Below the pieces are notes generated by a model. It saw only the letters and a program-made list of their open reading frames with translations, searched no databases and was not told the origin of the DNA. Shown in pieces: positions 8,277 to 19,239 of a stretch of DNA of 64,000 nt. The DNA is from DATDIC01 sp963777625. Lineage in GTDB: Bacteria > Pseudomonadota > Alphaproteobacteria > Acetobacterales > Acetobacteraceae. Positions within the stretch are counted from its first letter, which is position 1. Each line of letters starts with the position of its first letter. The stretch covers positions 1 through 64,000 of the forward strand of contig CAVZRO010000006.1 of the NCBI GenBank assembly GCA_963777625.1, given 5' to 3'. The position numbers and the translations under genes are program-made.

Positions 8277-8690
8277 GGATGGCCGGCCTTCGCCGGCCAT
8301 GACGGGAAGAGCGCAGGTCATGACGGGAGAAGCGCAGGCCATGACGGGAAGAGCGCAGGCCATGACGGGAGAAGCGCTGGCCGCGGCGGGACGAGCGCGG
8401 GCCATGACGGGAAGGGCGCTGGCCACGGCGGGAAGAGCGCGGGCCATGACGGGAAGAGCGCAGGCCATGACGGGAGAAGCGCAGGCCATGACGGGAAGAG
8501 GTGGACGGCGGGAAGAGCGCTGGCCACGGCGGGAAGAGCGCGGGCCATGACGGGAAGAGCGCGGGCCATGGGGGGAGAAGCGCGGGCCATGACGGGAAAA
8601 GCGCGGGCCATGACGGGAGAAGCGCGGGCCATGGGGGAGAAGCCGGGCCATGGTGGGAGAAGCGTGGGCCACGGCGAGGGAAACGCGGGC
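8277..8690. repeat. Minisatellite of about 19 units of 21 bp
   Basis: Units of the form catgacgggaagagcgcaggc (21 bp, variants at several positions) follow each other from about 8297 to 8690. Unit starts fall near 8297, 8318, 8339, 8360 and so on. One interval is 38 instead of 42 bases (8486-8524) and one 19 (8629-8648). The left edge, gtggatggccggccttcgcc then ggccatgacggg, is a copy of the dispersed palindrome found throughout the window, so the array looks like amplification of the palindrome's right flank. All frames stay open (heptapeptides like GHDGKSA), but the slips break every frame and no start site is convincing, so it is treated as noncoding. Confidence 0.85.
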
Positions 8691-8721
8691 TACACTCGAT
8701 CAAGCCCTATGGTTTCTGATA

Positions 8722-9252
8722 TTACCATACCCTGATCGCGCCGGCGGCGCGGAGAATATCGTGCGCGCGTGTTTGCCGGTCGGGGGTGGGGGCGCGCACT
8801 GAGAGGACCAATTTGCCCGCGGCGATCTTGCGGTCGCGGTCGGCCTGTTCCTCGTTGCTGAAGGCGCGGCTGATCGCGTGCGCGGCGGCGCCGACGGCAA
8901 GCCCGGAGCCGATCGCGGCGCCGGCGATCACGGCGGCAGCCCCGCCGGTCGCCGCTGCCGCGGTCGCCGCGATCATCGCCGCGGCGGCCCCGCCGACGCC
9001 GCTGTGCATCACACGGGCCTGCTGCGCATCAACGTCGGTGTCGGGTTCCTTTGCGCCGGCTTCCGGCGTGGCCCGCTCGGGCGGCGGGTCGATCTCCGGC
9101 AGGCTGAGGTCGGCACGATCGAAGCCGGCGGTTTCGAGCTGCTTGATCGCGGCATCGAGCGATTCGCCGGTCGGCATCACTGCGAACACGGCGGGTGCCG
9201 TTGCGCTCGGCGGGATGGCGGCGGTGGTCGCTGTATCGTGGTCTCGATCCAT
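8722..9252 (-). CDS. Glycine-zipper-like membrane/stress protein, unknown function
   Basis: 176 residues. The N-terminal third contains AVFAVMPTGESLDAAIKQLE followed by GFDRADLSL, like the ferredoxin-like domains of general-stress (YflT/DUF1269-like) proteins. The middle (about residues 83-125) is a long Ala/Gly hydrophobic stretch, GGAAAAMIAATAAAATGGAA and on, resembling a glycine zipper that would enter or cross the membrane. The C-terminal KLVLSVRAPTPDRQTRAHDI then AAGAIRVW looks like a second small alpha-beta element. It lies between two tandem-repeat arrays. The function is not recognised; the family assignment is tentative. Confidence 0.65.
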   Translation of the reverse strand: MDRDHDTATTAAIPPSATAPAVFAVMPTGESLDAAIKQLETAGFDRADLSLPEIDPPPERATPEAGAKEPDTDVDAQQARVMHSGVGGAAAAMIAATAAAATGGAAAVIAGAAIGSGLAVGAAAHAISRAFSNEEQADRDRKIAAGKLVLSVRAPTPDRQTRAHDILRAAGAIRVW

Positions 9253-9360
9253 GGCGGCGTTCCTTCAATGCCATGAGGCAAACGCCGGGCGGGGGGAACC
9301 GTTGCGAACCGGCGGGAGGCGGATCGCGTGGGGGAGCCTGATTGTGCTTGTGGCACGGAG

Positions 9361-9513
9361 GTTGGATGGCAGGGACAAGCCCTGCCATGACGATGAAAGA
9401 CTGCCATGACGATGAAAGAGGGCCTGCCATGACGATGAGGGAGACGTTGCCATGACGGTGAAGGAGGGCCTGCCATGACGATGAAGGAGGCGGTGAAGGA
9501 GGGCCTGCCATGA
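9361..9513. repeat. Second tandem array, 'tgccatgacgatgaaggag' type
   Basis: It starts with a copy of the dispersed palindrome (gatggcagggacaagccctgccatgac) and continues as about six imperfect units, tgccatgacgatgaaagac and ggcctgccatgacgatgagg and similar, of 19 to 36 bases. It has the same origin as the array at 8277-8690 but a different unit, so the two grew independently. It lies between the genes ending at 9252 and 9539. Confidence 0.75.
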
Positions 9514-9538
9514 CGATGCAAGCCCGAATCTCGAGGGC

Positions 9539-10846
9539 TTACGGTTGAACTGGCGGGAAGGCGGTCTCCATGGCGCGGCGATAGACGTAAGCGGGGTCGG
9601 AGTCGTCGATCCGCACGTCGGACCAGGTGATGCAGGCGCCGGTGGGGATGTCGCGGAGTAGCGGGACGCGGTTGGCCAGGCCGATCGGCAGGCCGCCGAT
9701 CCGCAGGCTGTGGGCGGCCGGTAGCAGGCGGCCCCAGACGCAGGAGCCCCCTTCCCCATCGAGGATCTCGCCAGCCCGGAGAGGGCGCTTGGCGGTCGCC
9801 ACGACGTCGGCGCGGAAGCCGGTGGCGGCACCGGTCGGCTCATGGCGCAGGGCGGCGGAGAGGATCGAGACGTTCAATTCCAGCCCGATCAGGTGGAAGG
9901 GCCGGTAGAGGGCGGAGACGCGGCCGGAAGAGTCGGTGACGACGCCGTATTCGCGGAAGCAGCGCACGGCGTAGTCGGTCGACGCCTCGAACACGACGAA
10001 GACGCCCCAGCGCAGGTCGTTGTCCACCGGGCGCCCGTCGCGGTGCAGGCTGGAAATAACCTCGACCTGGCCGGCATGGTGCAGACCGTCGTTGCCGGGG
10101 CGGAGTTGTTCGGCCAGTTCGTGGGTGCCGACGGGAGGGAAGCGCAGGCCATCGGAGGCGGGGAGCAGGCCGGTGGCGTTGGCGACGGCCGCCATCTCGA
10201 TGCCGGACTTCGTGCCGTCCAGGAAGGAGTTGAACATCTGCGGGTTCATGCCGCCGAGGCGGGCCTGCTCCGGCGTCAGGCCGTAATGGCCCCAGACCGT
10301 TTCGGGGGTGGAGGCGTGGTATTCGGGCAGGTACTTGGTGCCCTTGCCGGCGGCGAGCACGCGGAAGCCGCAGGCGCGCGCCCAATCGACCAGCTCGCAG
10401 ATCAGCGCCGGCTGGTCGCCGTAGGCCAGCGAATAGACCAGGCCGGCGCTCGCCGCCTGCTTTGCCAGCAGCGGGCCGGCGAGTACGTCGGCTTCCACGT
10501 TTACCATGACGATGTGCTTGCCCTCGGCGATGGCGCGGCGAGCGTGGGCGATGCCGGCGGGGGCGTGGCCGGTGGCTTCGACGACGACATCCACCTGGGA
10601 GGCGATGGCGGCGCCGGCGTCGTCGGTGAAGTTGGTGGCTTCGATACGGTCGGCGGACCAGCCGACGCGCTGGCAGGCCTGGCGGGCGCGCTGCGGGTCG
10701 AGGTCGGCGATGATGGTGACGTGCAGGCCGGGCGTGGAGGGTATTTGCGCCAGGAACATGGAGCCGAACTTGCCGGCGCCGATCAGCGCGACGCGGACCG
10801 GGTGGCCCTGCGCCAGCCGGCGCTGCAGCAGCGCATGAAGGTTCAT
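9539..10846 (-). CDS. Homoserine-dehydrogenase-like NAD(P) oxidoreductase with SAF domain
   Basis: 435 residues. The N-terminal Rossmann fold shows VRVALIGAGKFGSMFLAQ and later VVVEATGHAPAG, as in homoserine dehydrogenase-like enzymes. The C-terminal third (from about 340) reads ATAKRPLRAGEILDGEGG then IPTGACITWSDV, which matches a SAF domain (antifreeze/FlgA-like). This two-domain class is common in sugar-acid and other catabolic clusters, where it acts as an oxidoreductase on small hydroxy acids; the substrate here is not known. It is divergent from the creatininase-family gene 76 bases away, so the two probably share a control region. Confidence 0.75.
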   Translation of the reverse strand: MNLHALLQRRLAQGHPVRVALIGAGKFGSMFLAQIPSTPGLHVTIIADLDPQRARQACQRVGWSADRIEATNFTDDAGAAIASQVDVVVEATGHAPAGIAHARRAIAEGKHIVMVNVEADVLAGPLLAKQAASAGLVYSLAYGDQPALICELVDWARACGFRVLAAGKGTKYLPEYHASTPETVWGHYGLTPEQARLGGMNPQMFNSFLDGTKSGIEMAAVANATGLLPASDGLRFPPVGTHELAEQLRPGNDGLHHAGQVEVISSLHRDGRPVDNDLRWGVFVVFEASTDYAVRCFREYGVVTDSSGRVSALYRPFHLIGLELNVSILSAALRHEPTGAATGFRADVVATAKRPLRAGEILDGEGGSCVWGRLLPAAHSLRIGGLPIGLANRVPLLRDIPTGACITWSDVRIDDSDPAYVYRRAMETAFPPVQP

Positions 10847-10922
10847 CCGGCGGCCTTCCCTGTGCGGCGGTTTCGTGGCCCATTGGTAGGCGATCCGGCT
10901 GCACGACAGAAGGAGGGGGACG

Positions 10923-11690
10923 ATGGAGGTCGAGTGGCGCGATCTGCGCGCCGATCAGTTGCGCGAGCGCACCGCGGCGATGGTGATCGTGCCGGTGGCG
11001 TCGCTGGAGCAGCACGGGCCGCACATGGCGGTGGAGGTGGACAGCCGGCTGGGCGAGGCGGTGGCGCTGCGGGCGGCGCGCAAGGTGGTGGCGCGCGGGG
11101 AGGATGCGCTGGTGTTGCCGGTGGTGTGGACCGGGCTATCCGAGCATCACATGAGCTTCGGCGGGACGATCACGCTGGACCTGGCGGGGTTCGGGGCGGT
11201 GATCGAGGGGATCTGCCGGTCGCTGGTCCGGCACGGGTTCCGGCGGATCGTGCTGCTGAATGCACATGGCGGGAATGAGAACGCGCTGCGCAACATCACC
11301 GATGAGCTGACGCCGAAGCTGGGCGTGCCGATCGTGCAGTTCACTTACTGGCATGCGGCGGCGGCGGCGATTGCCGAATTGCTGGAGACGCAGACAGCGT
11401 TGCAACATGCTTGCGAGGCGGAGACGTCGATGATGATGGCGTTGCGGCCGGGCCTAGTTGCGAAAGACAGGATTCCATTGGCGAAGAGCAATCGGTCGGC
11501 GAACCCCGAGCCGGCGGTGTATCGGTGGCGGACGATCGCGTCGCGCTCGGCTTCCGGCGTGCTGGGCAATCCGGAAGCGGCAAGCGCGGAAAAAGGCGAG
11601 CGGCTGCTGGAGGCGATTTCGGATCGGCTGGCGGAAAAGCTGTCCAACAGGGATTTGTGGGAGCTGCCGTGGCAGGCGGAGCAGGCATGA
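10923..11690 (+). CDS. Creatininase-family amidohydrolase
   Basis: 255 residues, family length. Metal-binding residues are visible: E29 and H31 in LEQHGPHM, D40 in VEVDSRLG, LNAHGGNENA in the middle, and a glutamate in CEAETSMMMAL near residue 163. Members hydrolyse cyclic amides (creatinine) or formamide side chains of cofactors. Here the downstream molybdenum hydroxylase genes suggest a catabolic step on a heterocycle. A GGAGGGGG ribosome-binding site precedes the ATG. Its stop overlaps the start of the next gene (ATGA), so the three plus-strand genes form one operon. Confidence 0.85.
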   Translation: MEVEWRDLRADQLRERTAAMVIVPVASLEQHGPHMAVEVDSRLGEAVALRAARKVVARGEDALVLPVVWTGLSEHHMSFGGTITLDLAGFGAVIEGICRSLVRHGFRRIVLLNAHGGNENALRNITDELTPKLGVPIVQFTYWHAAAAAIAELLETQTALQHACEAETSMMMALRPGLVAKDRIPLAKSNRSANPEPAVYRWRTIASRSASGVLGNPEAASAEKGERLLEAISDRLAEKLSNRDLWELPWQAEQA

Positions 11691-12151
11691 CGATCGCGTT
11701 GTGGGTGAACGGAAGGGAGGTCGGCGTGGCGGCGGCGGAGACCACGCCGCTGCTGGATGTGCTGCGCAATGAGCTGGGGCTGAAAGGGTCGCGGTACGGC
11801 TGCGGGCTGGAGCAGTGCGGCAGTTGCATGGTGCTGGTGGATGGGGAGCCGGTTTATGCGTGCTCGCGGGAGGTGGGGACTGTCGCCGGCCGAAGGGTGA
11901 CGACGGTGGAGGGGCTGGCGGGGCATCCGTTGCTGGAGGCGTTCCTGGACGAGCAGGCAGGGCAGTGCGGGTATTGTTTGTCCGGGATACTGATCAGCGC
12001 GAAGGCGTTGCTTGATCGGAATAAGTCTCCGGACCGGGGGGAGATCGTGGCGGCGCTGGACCGGCATCTCTGTCGATGTGGGACGCACCAGCGGATCATC
12101 CGCGCGGTGCAGCGGGCGGCCGCCAGTCTGCGCGAAGGAGCGATGACATGA
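11687..12151 (+). CDS. Molybdenum hydroxylase small [2Fe-2S] subunit
   Basis: 154 residues. It has the plant-type [2Fe-2S] cluster cysteines C39, C44, C47 and C59 (CGLEQCGSC then YACS) and the second cluster C94, C97, C129, C131 (QCGYC, LCRCG), exactly as in xanthine dehydrogenase/CO dehydrogenase small subunits. It passes electrons from the molybdopterin subunit encoded just downstream (start overlaps by ATGA). No FAD subunit gene is adjacent, as in nicotinate-dehydrogenase or isoquinoline-oxidoreductase type two-subunit enzymes that use a cytochrome acceptor. The substrate is unknown. Confidence 0.9.
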   Translation: MTIALWVNGREVGVAAAETTPLLDVLRNELGLKGSRYGCGLEQCGSCMVLVDGEPVYACSREVGTVAGRRVTTVEGLAGHPLLEAFLDEQAGQCGYCLSGILISAKALLDRNKSPDRGEIVAALDRHLCRCGTHQRIIRAVQRAAASLREGAMT

Positions 12152-14271
12152 GCGCGACGACGCTGCCGCTGTCGGTGGTGAACAATCCGCGGCCGGATAA
12201 GTGGGTCGGGTTTCCGCAGGATCGGACGGTGCGGCTGGCGGTCGGCAAGGTGGAGATCGGTCAGGGCGTGGTGACCGCGCTGGCGCAGATCGCCGCCGAG
12301 GAGCTGGACGTGGAGCTGGGGCGCATCCGTGTGGTTTCGGGTGATACGGATAATGCGCCGGACGAGGGCTCGACCAGCAGCAGCCTGTCGATCGAGGTGT
12401 CGGGGGCCTCGGTGCGGTTGATTGCGGCGGAGGTCAGGGGGCGGGTGATTGATCGGCTGGCGCAGCGGCTGAACTGCTCGCCGGAGGAGATCAGGATCGT
12501 CGATGGGGCGTTCCTGCAAGGGGACCGGCCGACCGGGCACGATTACTGGAATTTTGCCGGAGAGGTGGACCTGGCGCGCGAGGCGGATGGCGGCGCGGCG
12601 CGGAAACCGGTGGGGCAGTACCAGGTGGTGGGGCGGCCGGTGCGGCGGCTCGATCTGCCGGCGAAGCTGACGGGCGCCGCGTTCGTGCACGACATGGTGC
12701 GGCCGGACATGCTGCACGCGCGGGTGCTGCGGCAGCCGGGACGCGGGGCGCGGCTGGCGGCGTTCGACGAGGTGGCGGTGCGGCGCGCGGCGGGCGGGGA
12801 ACTGCGGGTGGTGCGGCTGGGCGATTTCGTGGCGCTGGTAAGTTCGGATGAAACCAGTGTGCAGCGGGCGGCGATGGCGGCACCGCTGCATGCGCGATGG
12901 GAGAATACGCGGCAGGTCGAGCCGGCGCAGCAGGAGGCGGCGTGGCTGGTCGGGCGGCCGTGCGATGACCGGGTGCACGGGGATCCTCCGGCGGCGGTGG
13001 ACGGTGAGGTGTTCGAGGCGAGCTATTCGCGGCCGTATATCGCGCATGCGTCGATCGGGCCGTCCTGCGCACTGGCGGAGGTTCGCGACGGGCATTTGAC
13101 CGTGTGGACGCATTCGCAGGCGGTGTATCCGCTGCGGAACTCGCTGGCGAAGGTGCTGGAACGGACGTTGGAAACGATCAGCGTGCGGCATGGCCATGGG
13201 CCGGGGTGTTACGGACATAACGGCGCGGATGACGTGGCACTGGACGCGGCGCTGATCGCGCAGGAGATTCCCGGGCATTGCATTCGCGTGCAGTGGCGGC
13301 GGGAGGAGGAGTTCGGGTTCGAGCCGATCGGGACGGCGCAGCACGTGACGATCCGCGCGGTGCTGGATGCGCGGGGGCGGCCGGTCGATTGGACCGCGGA
13401 GGTGTGGGCGGCGACGCATGTGCAGCGTCCGGCGTCCGGCGGCAACATGCTGGCGCACGAGGCGCTGGCGGTGCCGGCGCCGGAGCCGCGCACGAGCGAT
13501 CCGCCGGAGGCCAATGGCGGCGGGGGCACGCGCAACGCGTTCCCGATGTACGATGTGGGGGCGAAGCGTATCCTGCATCACCTGGTGCTGCGCGCGCCGG
13601 TGCGGACCTCGGCGCTGCGGGGGCTGGGCGCGCTGCCGAACGTGTTCGCGATCGAGTGTGCGATGGACGAGCTGGCGGCGCGGGTGGGGGAGGACCCGGT
13701 GGCGTATCGGCTGTCGGTGCTGTTGAACCCTCGGGCGCGGCGGGTGATCGAGCGTGCGGCGGAGATGGCGGAGTGGCGGCGGCGTGGACCGGAGGGGACG
13801 GGGCGCGGGCTGGGCATTGGTTTCGCGCAATACAAGAATCGGTCTGCGTATGCCGCGGTGGTGGTGGAAGTGGAGGTGGACCAGGAAGTGCGGCTGCGGC
13901 GCGCGTGGTGCGCGGCGGATGCAGGGCTGGTGATCAATCCGGATGGCGCGCGCAACCAGTTGGAGGGCGGGATTCTGCAGGCGGCGAGCTTTACGCTGAA
14001 GGAGCAGGTGCGGTTTGGGGCGGATGGGATCAGTTCGATTGATTGGGATTCGTATCCGATCCTGCGGTTTTCGGAGGTGCCGGAGATTGCGTGTGAACTG
14101 ATCGAGGCGCGTGAGGAGCGTTCTTTGGGGATGGGGGAGTGTACGATCGGTCCGACGGCGGCGGCGATCGGGAATGCGGTGGCGCACGCGCTGGGGGTGC
14201 GGATACGTGAGATGCCGCTGTCGCGGGAACGGATTGCGGGGGTTTTGCTGGCGGAGGGCAACAAAGTTTAA
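12148..14271 (+). CDS. Molybdenum hydroxylase large (molybdopterin) subunit
   Basis: 707 residues. The substrate-oxidising subunit of an aldehyde oxidase/xanthine dehydrogenase-type enzyme. Motifs include VEIGQGVVTALAQIAAEELD (about residue 35), DGFR-family equivalents around ALRGLGALPNVFAIECAMDE, and the C-terminal GECTIGPTAAAIGNAVAHA, where a glutamate acts as base at the Mo site in related enzymes. GQGV...GDTDNAPDEGSTSSS and later segments agree with isoquinoline 1-oxidoreductase/nicotinate dehydrogenase beta subunits. Coupled to the small subunit by ATGA. It probably hydroxylates an N-heterocycle or aldehyde whose ring is then opened by the creatininase-family neighbour; this is inference. 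Confidence 0.88.
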   Translation: MSATTLPLSVVNNPRPDKWVGFPQDRTVRLAVGKVEIGQGVVTALAQIAAEELDVELGRIRVVSGDTDNAPDEGSTSSSLSIEVSGASVRLIAAEVRGRVIDRLAQRLNCSPEEIRIVDGAFLQGDRPTGHDYWNFAGEVDLAREADGGAARKPVGQYQVVGRPVRRLDLPAKLTGAAFVHDMVRPDMLHARVLRQPGRGARLAAFDEVAVRRAAGGELRVVRLGDFVALVSSDETSVQRAAMAAPLHARWENTRQVEPAQQEAAWLVGRPCDDRVHGDPPAAVDGEVFEASYSRPYIAHASIGPSCALAEVRDGHLTVWTHSQAVYPLRNSLAKVLERTLETISVRHGHGPGCYGHNGADDVALDAALIAQEIPGHCIRVQWRREEEFGFEPIGTAQHVTIRAVLDARGRPVDWTAEVWAATHVQRPASGGNMLAHEALAVPAPEPRTSDPPEANGGGGTRNAFPMYDVGAKRILHHLVLRAPVRTSALRGLGALPNVFAIECAMDELAARVGEDPVAYRLSVLLNPRARRVIERAAEMAEWRRRGPEGTGRGLGIGFAQYKNRSAYAAVVVEVEVDQEVRLRRAWCAADAGLVINPDGARNQLEGGILQAASFTLKEQVRFGADGISSIDWDSYPILRFSEVPEIACELIEAREERSLGMGECTIGPTAAAIGNAVAHALGVRIREMPLSRERIAGVLLAEGNKV

Positions 14272-14351
14272 CGACGGAGGCCGGAGACAGGGAGAAGGAA
14301 GCGTAGGGCCTTTTCTGAGTGCCTCGGTGTTTCCGCGGTGAGGCTGGTTTA

Positions 14352-14936
14352 TCAGCCGGTTGCGGTGTCGGCCGCCGGGAACTCGGTGTCCTGATAAAAT
14401 TCGTTGACAGGAATTTCGGTGTTGAGTTCCGGCAGATCGAGGGTGTCGTCGGCGGTGAGTGCGGTTGCCGTCCAGTCCTGGTCGCCATGGTCGCGCGAGA
14501 AAACGGTGAGGCCGATGCCGGAATGCTCCAGGATTATGTAGCGGCGGATTGAGGGGACCGCGCGGTACTCGCGGAGCTTCACGATGCGGTCCACGCGGCC
14601 GGTGGTGGGGCTGAGGACCTCGAAGACCACCACGACTCCGGGGACCAGGCGGGCGTCTCCAGCGACCTTGGTGCAGGTAACGAGGGCATCCGGGTAGCGA
14701 ACCGTGTCACCGATGGTGGCGAGGCCGGCGTCCGGGCCGAGGGGCTCACATCCACTGCCGCGAAGGCGGCTGCGCAGGGCGGCGTGGATGTTCCGTGCGA
14801 TACGGCTGTGGTTCACGGTGCCGCCCGTTATGGCGACGGGCTCGAAGCCGTCGAATTCCCAGCGGCCGCCGTCGGCCTCGGCCCAGGCGAAGAACTGGTC
14901 GCGGGTCATGCGGGGTTTGCGAAGGGCGATGTTCAT
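14352..14936 (-). CDS. Uma2-family restriction-endonuclease-like protein (DUF820)
   Basis: 194 residues. The PD-(D/E)XK-like core is seen: WEFDGFEPVAITGGTVNHSR, then TVRYPDALVTCT with the aspartate, VVVVFEVLSPTTGR with the glutamate, and RIVKLREYRAVPSIRRYII containing the lysine and the trailing strand. Uma2 proteins are widespread with unknown physiological role. It is convergent with the molybdenum hydroxylase operon. Start ATG at 14936. No partner gene is evident. Confidence 0.85.
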   Translation of the reverse strand: MNIALRKPRMTRDQFFAWAEADGGRWEFDGFEPVAITGGTVNHSRIARNIHAALRSRLRGSGCEPLGPDAGLATIGDTVRYPDALVTCTKVAGDARLVPGVVVVFEVLSPTTGRVDRIVKLREYRAVPSIRRYIILEHSGIGLTVFSRDHGDQDWTATALTADDTLDLPELNTEIPVNEFYQDTEFPAADTATG

Positions 14937-15002
14937 GGCGGCAGCTTAGCCGGGGTCCGGGTTTGGTGCGAGATGTTGCGATCGGGTCGCTCCCCGAGAA
15001 GG

Positions 15003-15140
15003 CGTGGATGGCCGGGACGGGGCCCGGCCATGACGGGTGTGGGCAACGCCATGACGGGTGTGGGTAAAGGCATGAGTGGTGTGGGTACGCCATGGCGGGC
15101 GGGATGGGCGTGGGCAACGCCATGACGGCGCGGAGTGGGG
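15003..15140. repeat. Third short tandem array derived from the dispersed palindrome
   Basis: A palindrome copy (gtggatggccgggacggggc and ccggccatgacgggtgtggg) is followed by imperfect repeats of about 20 bases, ccatgacgggtgtgggcaac, then 'ccatgacgggtgtgggtaaa', 'catgagtggtgtgggtac' and so on. Its structure parallels the arrays at 8277 and 9361. Confidence 0.7.
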
Positions 15141-15187
15141 GCGACCGTATGACGAGTGCGTGTGAAGCCATGATGTTTTGAATGATA

Positions 15188-17202
<2,015 letters not shown>

Positions 17203-17334
17203 GTGCGGCTCCTTGCGCGGACGGGTGCCGGTGAGATGGGGGCAGCCGGGCGCGAAGGACAGGCGGTGCCGAAGCGATCACGGAGAGGTGTTGGCGGGTG
17301 CGTGATGAGAGTTGGACATGGTGCGAGCGAAGCG
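17203..17334. other. Short spacer upstream of the DUF255 gene
   Basis: No gene is visible; this should contain the promoter of the DUF255 gene. Its left border with the SDR remnant is not sharp. Confidence 0.3.
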
Positions 17335-18127
17335 CTGGTGAACGGGGATTCGCGCCGTAGGCGATGGTCAATCCGCCATCCACAATGAAGTTCTGCCTGT
17401 ACGAAGACAGCGGCGTTGCAGGCCGGAAGCGGATCCACAGCCGCGACCTATTCGGGTTTGCAGGTCGCCGATCGGGTGCAGGCTCGACCCGCGCGACCTA
17501 TCGGTTCAGGATGGGATCGCGATTCAGCGTATGAAAAACACTCGGTTCGTTCACGCCGGGGTGAAGGGGTTTACGCGCACTTTTTCGGTGCGAGGTAAGC
17601 GCCATGAACGCACATGCCGATGATGCCGGCCTTCGCGGCGCTGTAAGGATCACGTTCGGCATGCGCGACTACCCGTAGATAGAGGCGATCGCGACGATGG
17701 AGATGCGCCCGGATGCGATCGGGTGCAGGGCAGCAGCATGAGCGGAGAGGTATAGGGGACTGAAATTCTCAGAGACGACCAGATCGAACCGCTCCGGCGT
17801 CACGGTGAATACGGACTGCACGTCGGATGTTCCGGCCGAGACAACGAGCGTATCCAGTCCGCCGAGGAAGGCCACGGCGCTGCCCACGACGCGGGCGACG
17901 TCGGCAGCGCTGGTTGCATCTGCGGCCTCCGACCGCACACCGGCCGGGTCGGCGAGGCTTCCGCCGCGGCGATGAGTTTTTCGGAGTGGCGGCTGCTGAG
18001 AAAAACCTGCGCGCCGGCGCGACGCAAGGCGGCGGCCGAGGCGAGACCAATCGCCGAGCTGTCGCCGATAAGGAGCGCTACCGACCGGCGCAGGAAAGCA
18101 ACTCCCAGCCGGAGAGCTTGGCTGTCA
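17335..18127 (-). pseudogene. Short-chain dehydrogenase/reductase (SDR), many frameshifts
   Basis: From a GTG near 18127 (VTAKLSG) pieces of one SDR of about 260 residues follow in changing frames. They are ALLIGDSSAIGLASAAALRR (cofactor-binding region), GGLDTLVVSAGTSDVQSVFT, SGRISIVAIASIYG, a catalytic DPYSAAKAGIIGM (YxxxK), RVNPFTPA, and NFIVDGGLTIA near 17380, the classic SDR C-terminal strand. At least five indels and in-frame stops are needed, so it is non-functional as written. Its start abuts the stop of the enolase-superfamily remnant, so both once formed one operon. Confidence 0.72.
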
Positions 18128-19229
18128 CGACGTTCTCAGAACCGCGGTGATACAGCCCAGGGACGCGGCCTCGATCAGATTCCAGTAGATCCAGATCACG
18201 AGGCGCGATCCGGACGCCGCTTGCACGAAGCCCTCGCGGTCGGTCGGATCACATCGAGCGCGGCGTATCGAAGACCTCATACGGCGTGGGCTGCTCGAAA
18301 AAGCCGCAGTTCGGGAGTGACAGCATAAGATGGAGATTGGCGGCCTGGACGAGTGTGTAACCCAGCACTGCAATTCGACGTTGCGGCCCAGCGTGGCGGC
18401 AAGTCCATTATTTTCAGGGCTGGCGTCAGTCCGCCACAGGTGGTGACATCGATCGGAGACTATCCCAACAACCGGCATTCAAAGCAAAGCCGACGAGCCG
18501 ATGGTCGATGATGGAGTTGCCGGCCGGGACGATCGGAGGCCAATGCTGCGGTCAGGTGGCGGTAGCATCCAGATCATAGACATCGAGAGGTGCCTCGAAC
18601 CACTTGTAGCCGAGTACAACGAGCACACGGCCGACACGAAGGGCGCTGTCGCGGTGTATCGTTGCTCCACGTCAGCATCAGCGTCATCCATCTGCCGCAC
18701 CGCTATTGGCGACGTGACGCACCATAGCGAGAGCGCGTCTGGCTCGCATCAGCAATGGAACATGACCGCGGTAAATCCCTCGCCGAAAACGGGAAACAAC
18801 GTAACATAGGCTTGGGCGCTCTCATAAAGCGGAGTACTGGCATAGGCGGCGATACGCGAGCGCGCGCCACCGAGCATCGGCCAGAGCGGCATGTCGGCAG
18901 CCTTAACCGCAGATCCACAATGCGATGTCGACGATTGATTGGGCCTGGGGGGCGCGGACCAGATCTTCGAGCTCATCGAAGCTAGATGGCTTCGCGGTCC
19001 AGGGCGATCGGCCAATGAGTGTGGCGATCATGCTGCGCAGCGTCTCGGCGACGGAACTTTCATATCCGTGGTCGGCGTAGCTCACCGCACCGGCGACACC
19101 GACTACCCGCGCGTGTGGTGAGCCGAATACGTTCCGGTATAAACTGCAGGGCATGTCGAGTGCCAGGAAAGGCGGTTTGCGGCGGGCCGACAGTAAACAC
19201 ATCCACCGCTCTATGTGCAGATCCTTCAT
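18125..19229 (-). pseudogene. Enolase-superfamily (mandelate racemase-like) enzyme, many frameshifts
   Basis: Fragments of a single protein of about 365 residues in order: MKDLHIERW, GVAGAVSYADHGYESSVAET, APQAQSIVDIALW, DMPLWPMLGGARSRIAAYAS, EGFTAVMFHC, DADADVEQRYTATAPFV, a segment corresponding to the metal-binding barrel (SIIDHRLVGFALNAG in a shifted frame), and DREGFVQA..GCITAV at the end. Frame changes every 50 to 150 bases. Members abstract a proton next to a carboxylate in sugar-acid or hydroxy-acid breakdown. With the ABC transporter and SDR remnants it forms a ruined catabolic operon. Confidence 0.7.
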
Positions 19230-19239
19230 TCGTGCCTCA

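Noticed and set aside
8297..8690. CRISPR array
   Set aside because: Units are contiguous without spacers and no cas genes are near.
8178..8735. Possible repeat protein with GHDGKSA heptapeptides
   Set aside because: The 21-bp array keeps all frames open, but 4- and 2-base slips break the period, and there is no start signal; the unit derives from a noncoding palindrome.
11854..14187. Long open frame (777 codons) on the minus strand opposite the molybdenum hydroxylase genes
   Set aside because: It is an antisense shadow caused by high GC third positions; its product is Arg/His/Pro-rich without any domain.
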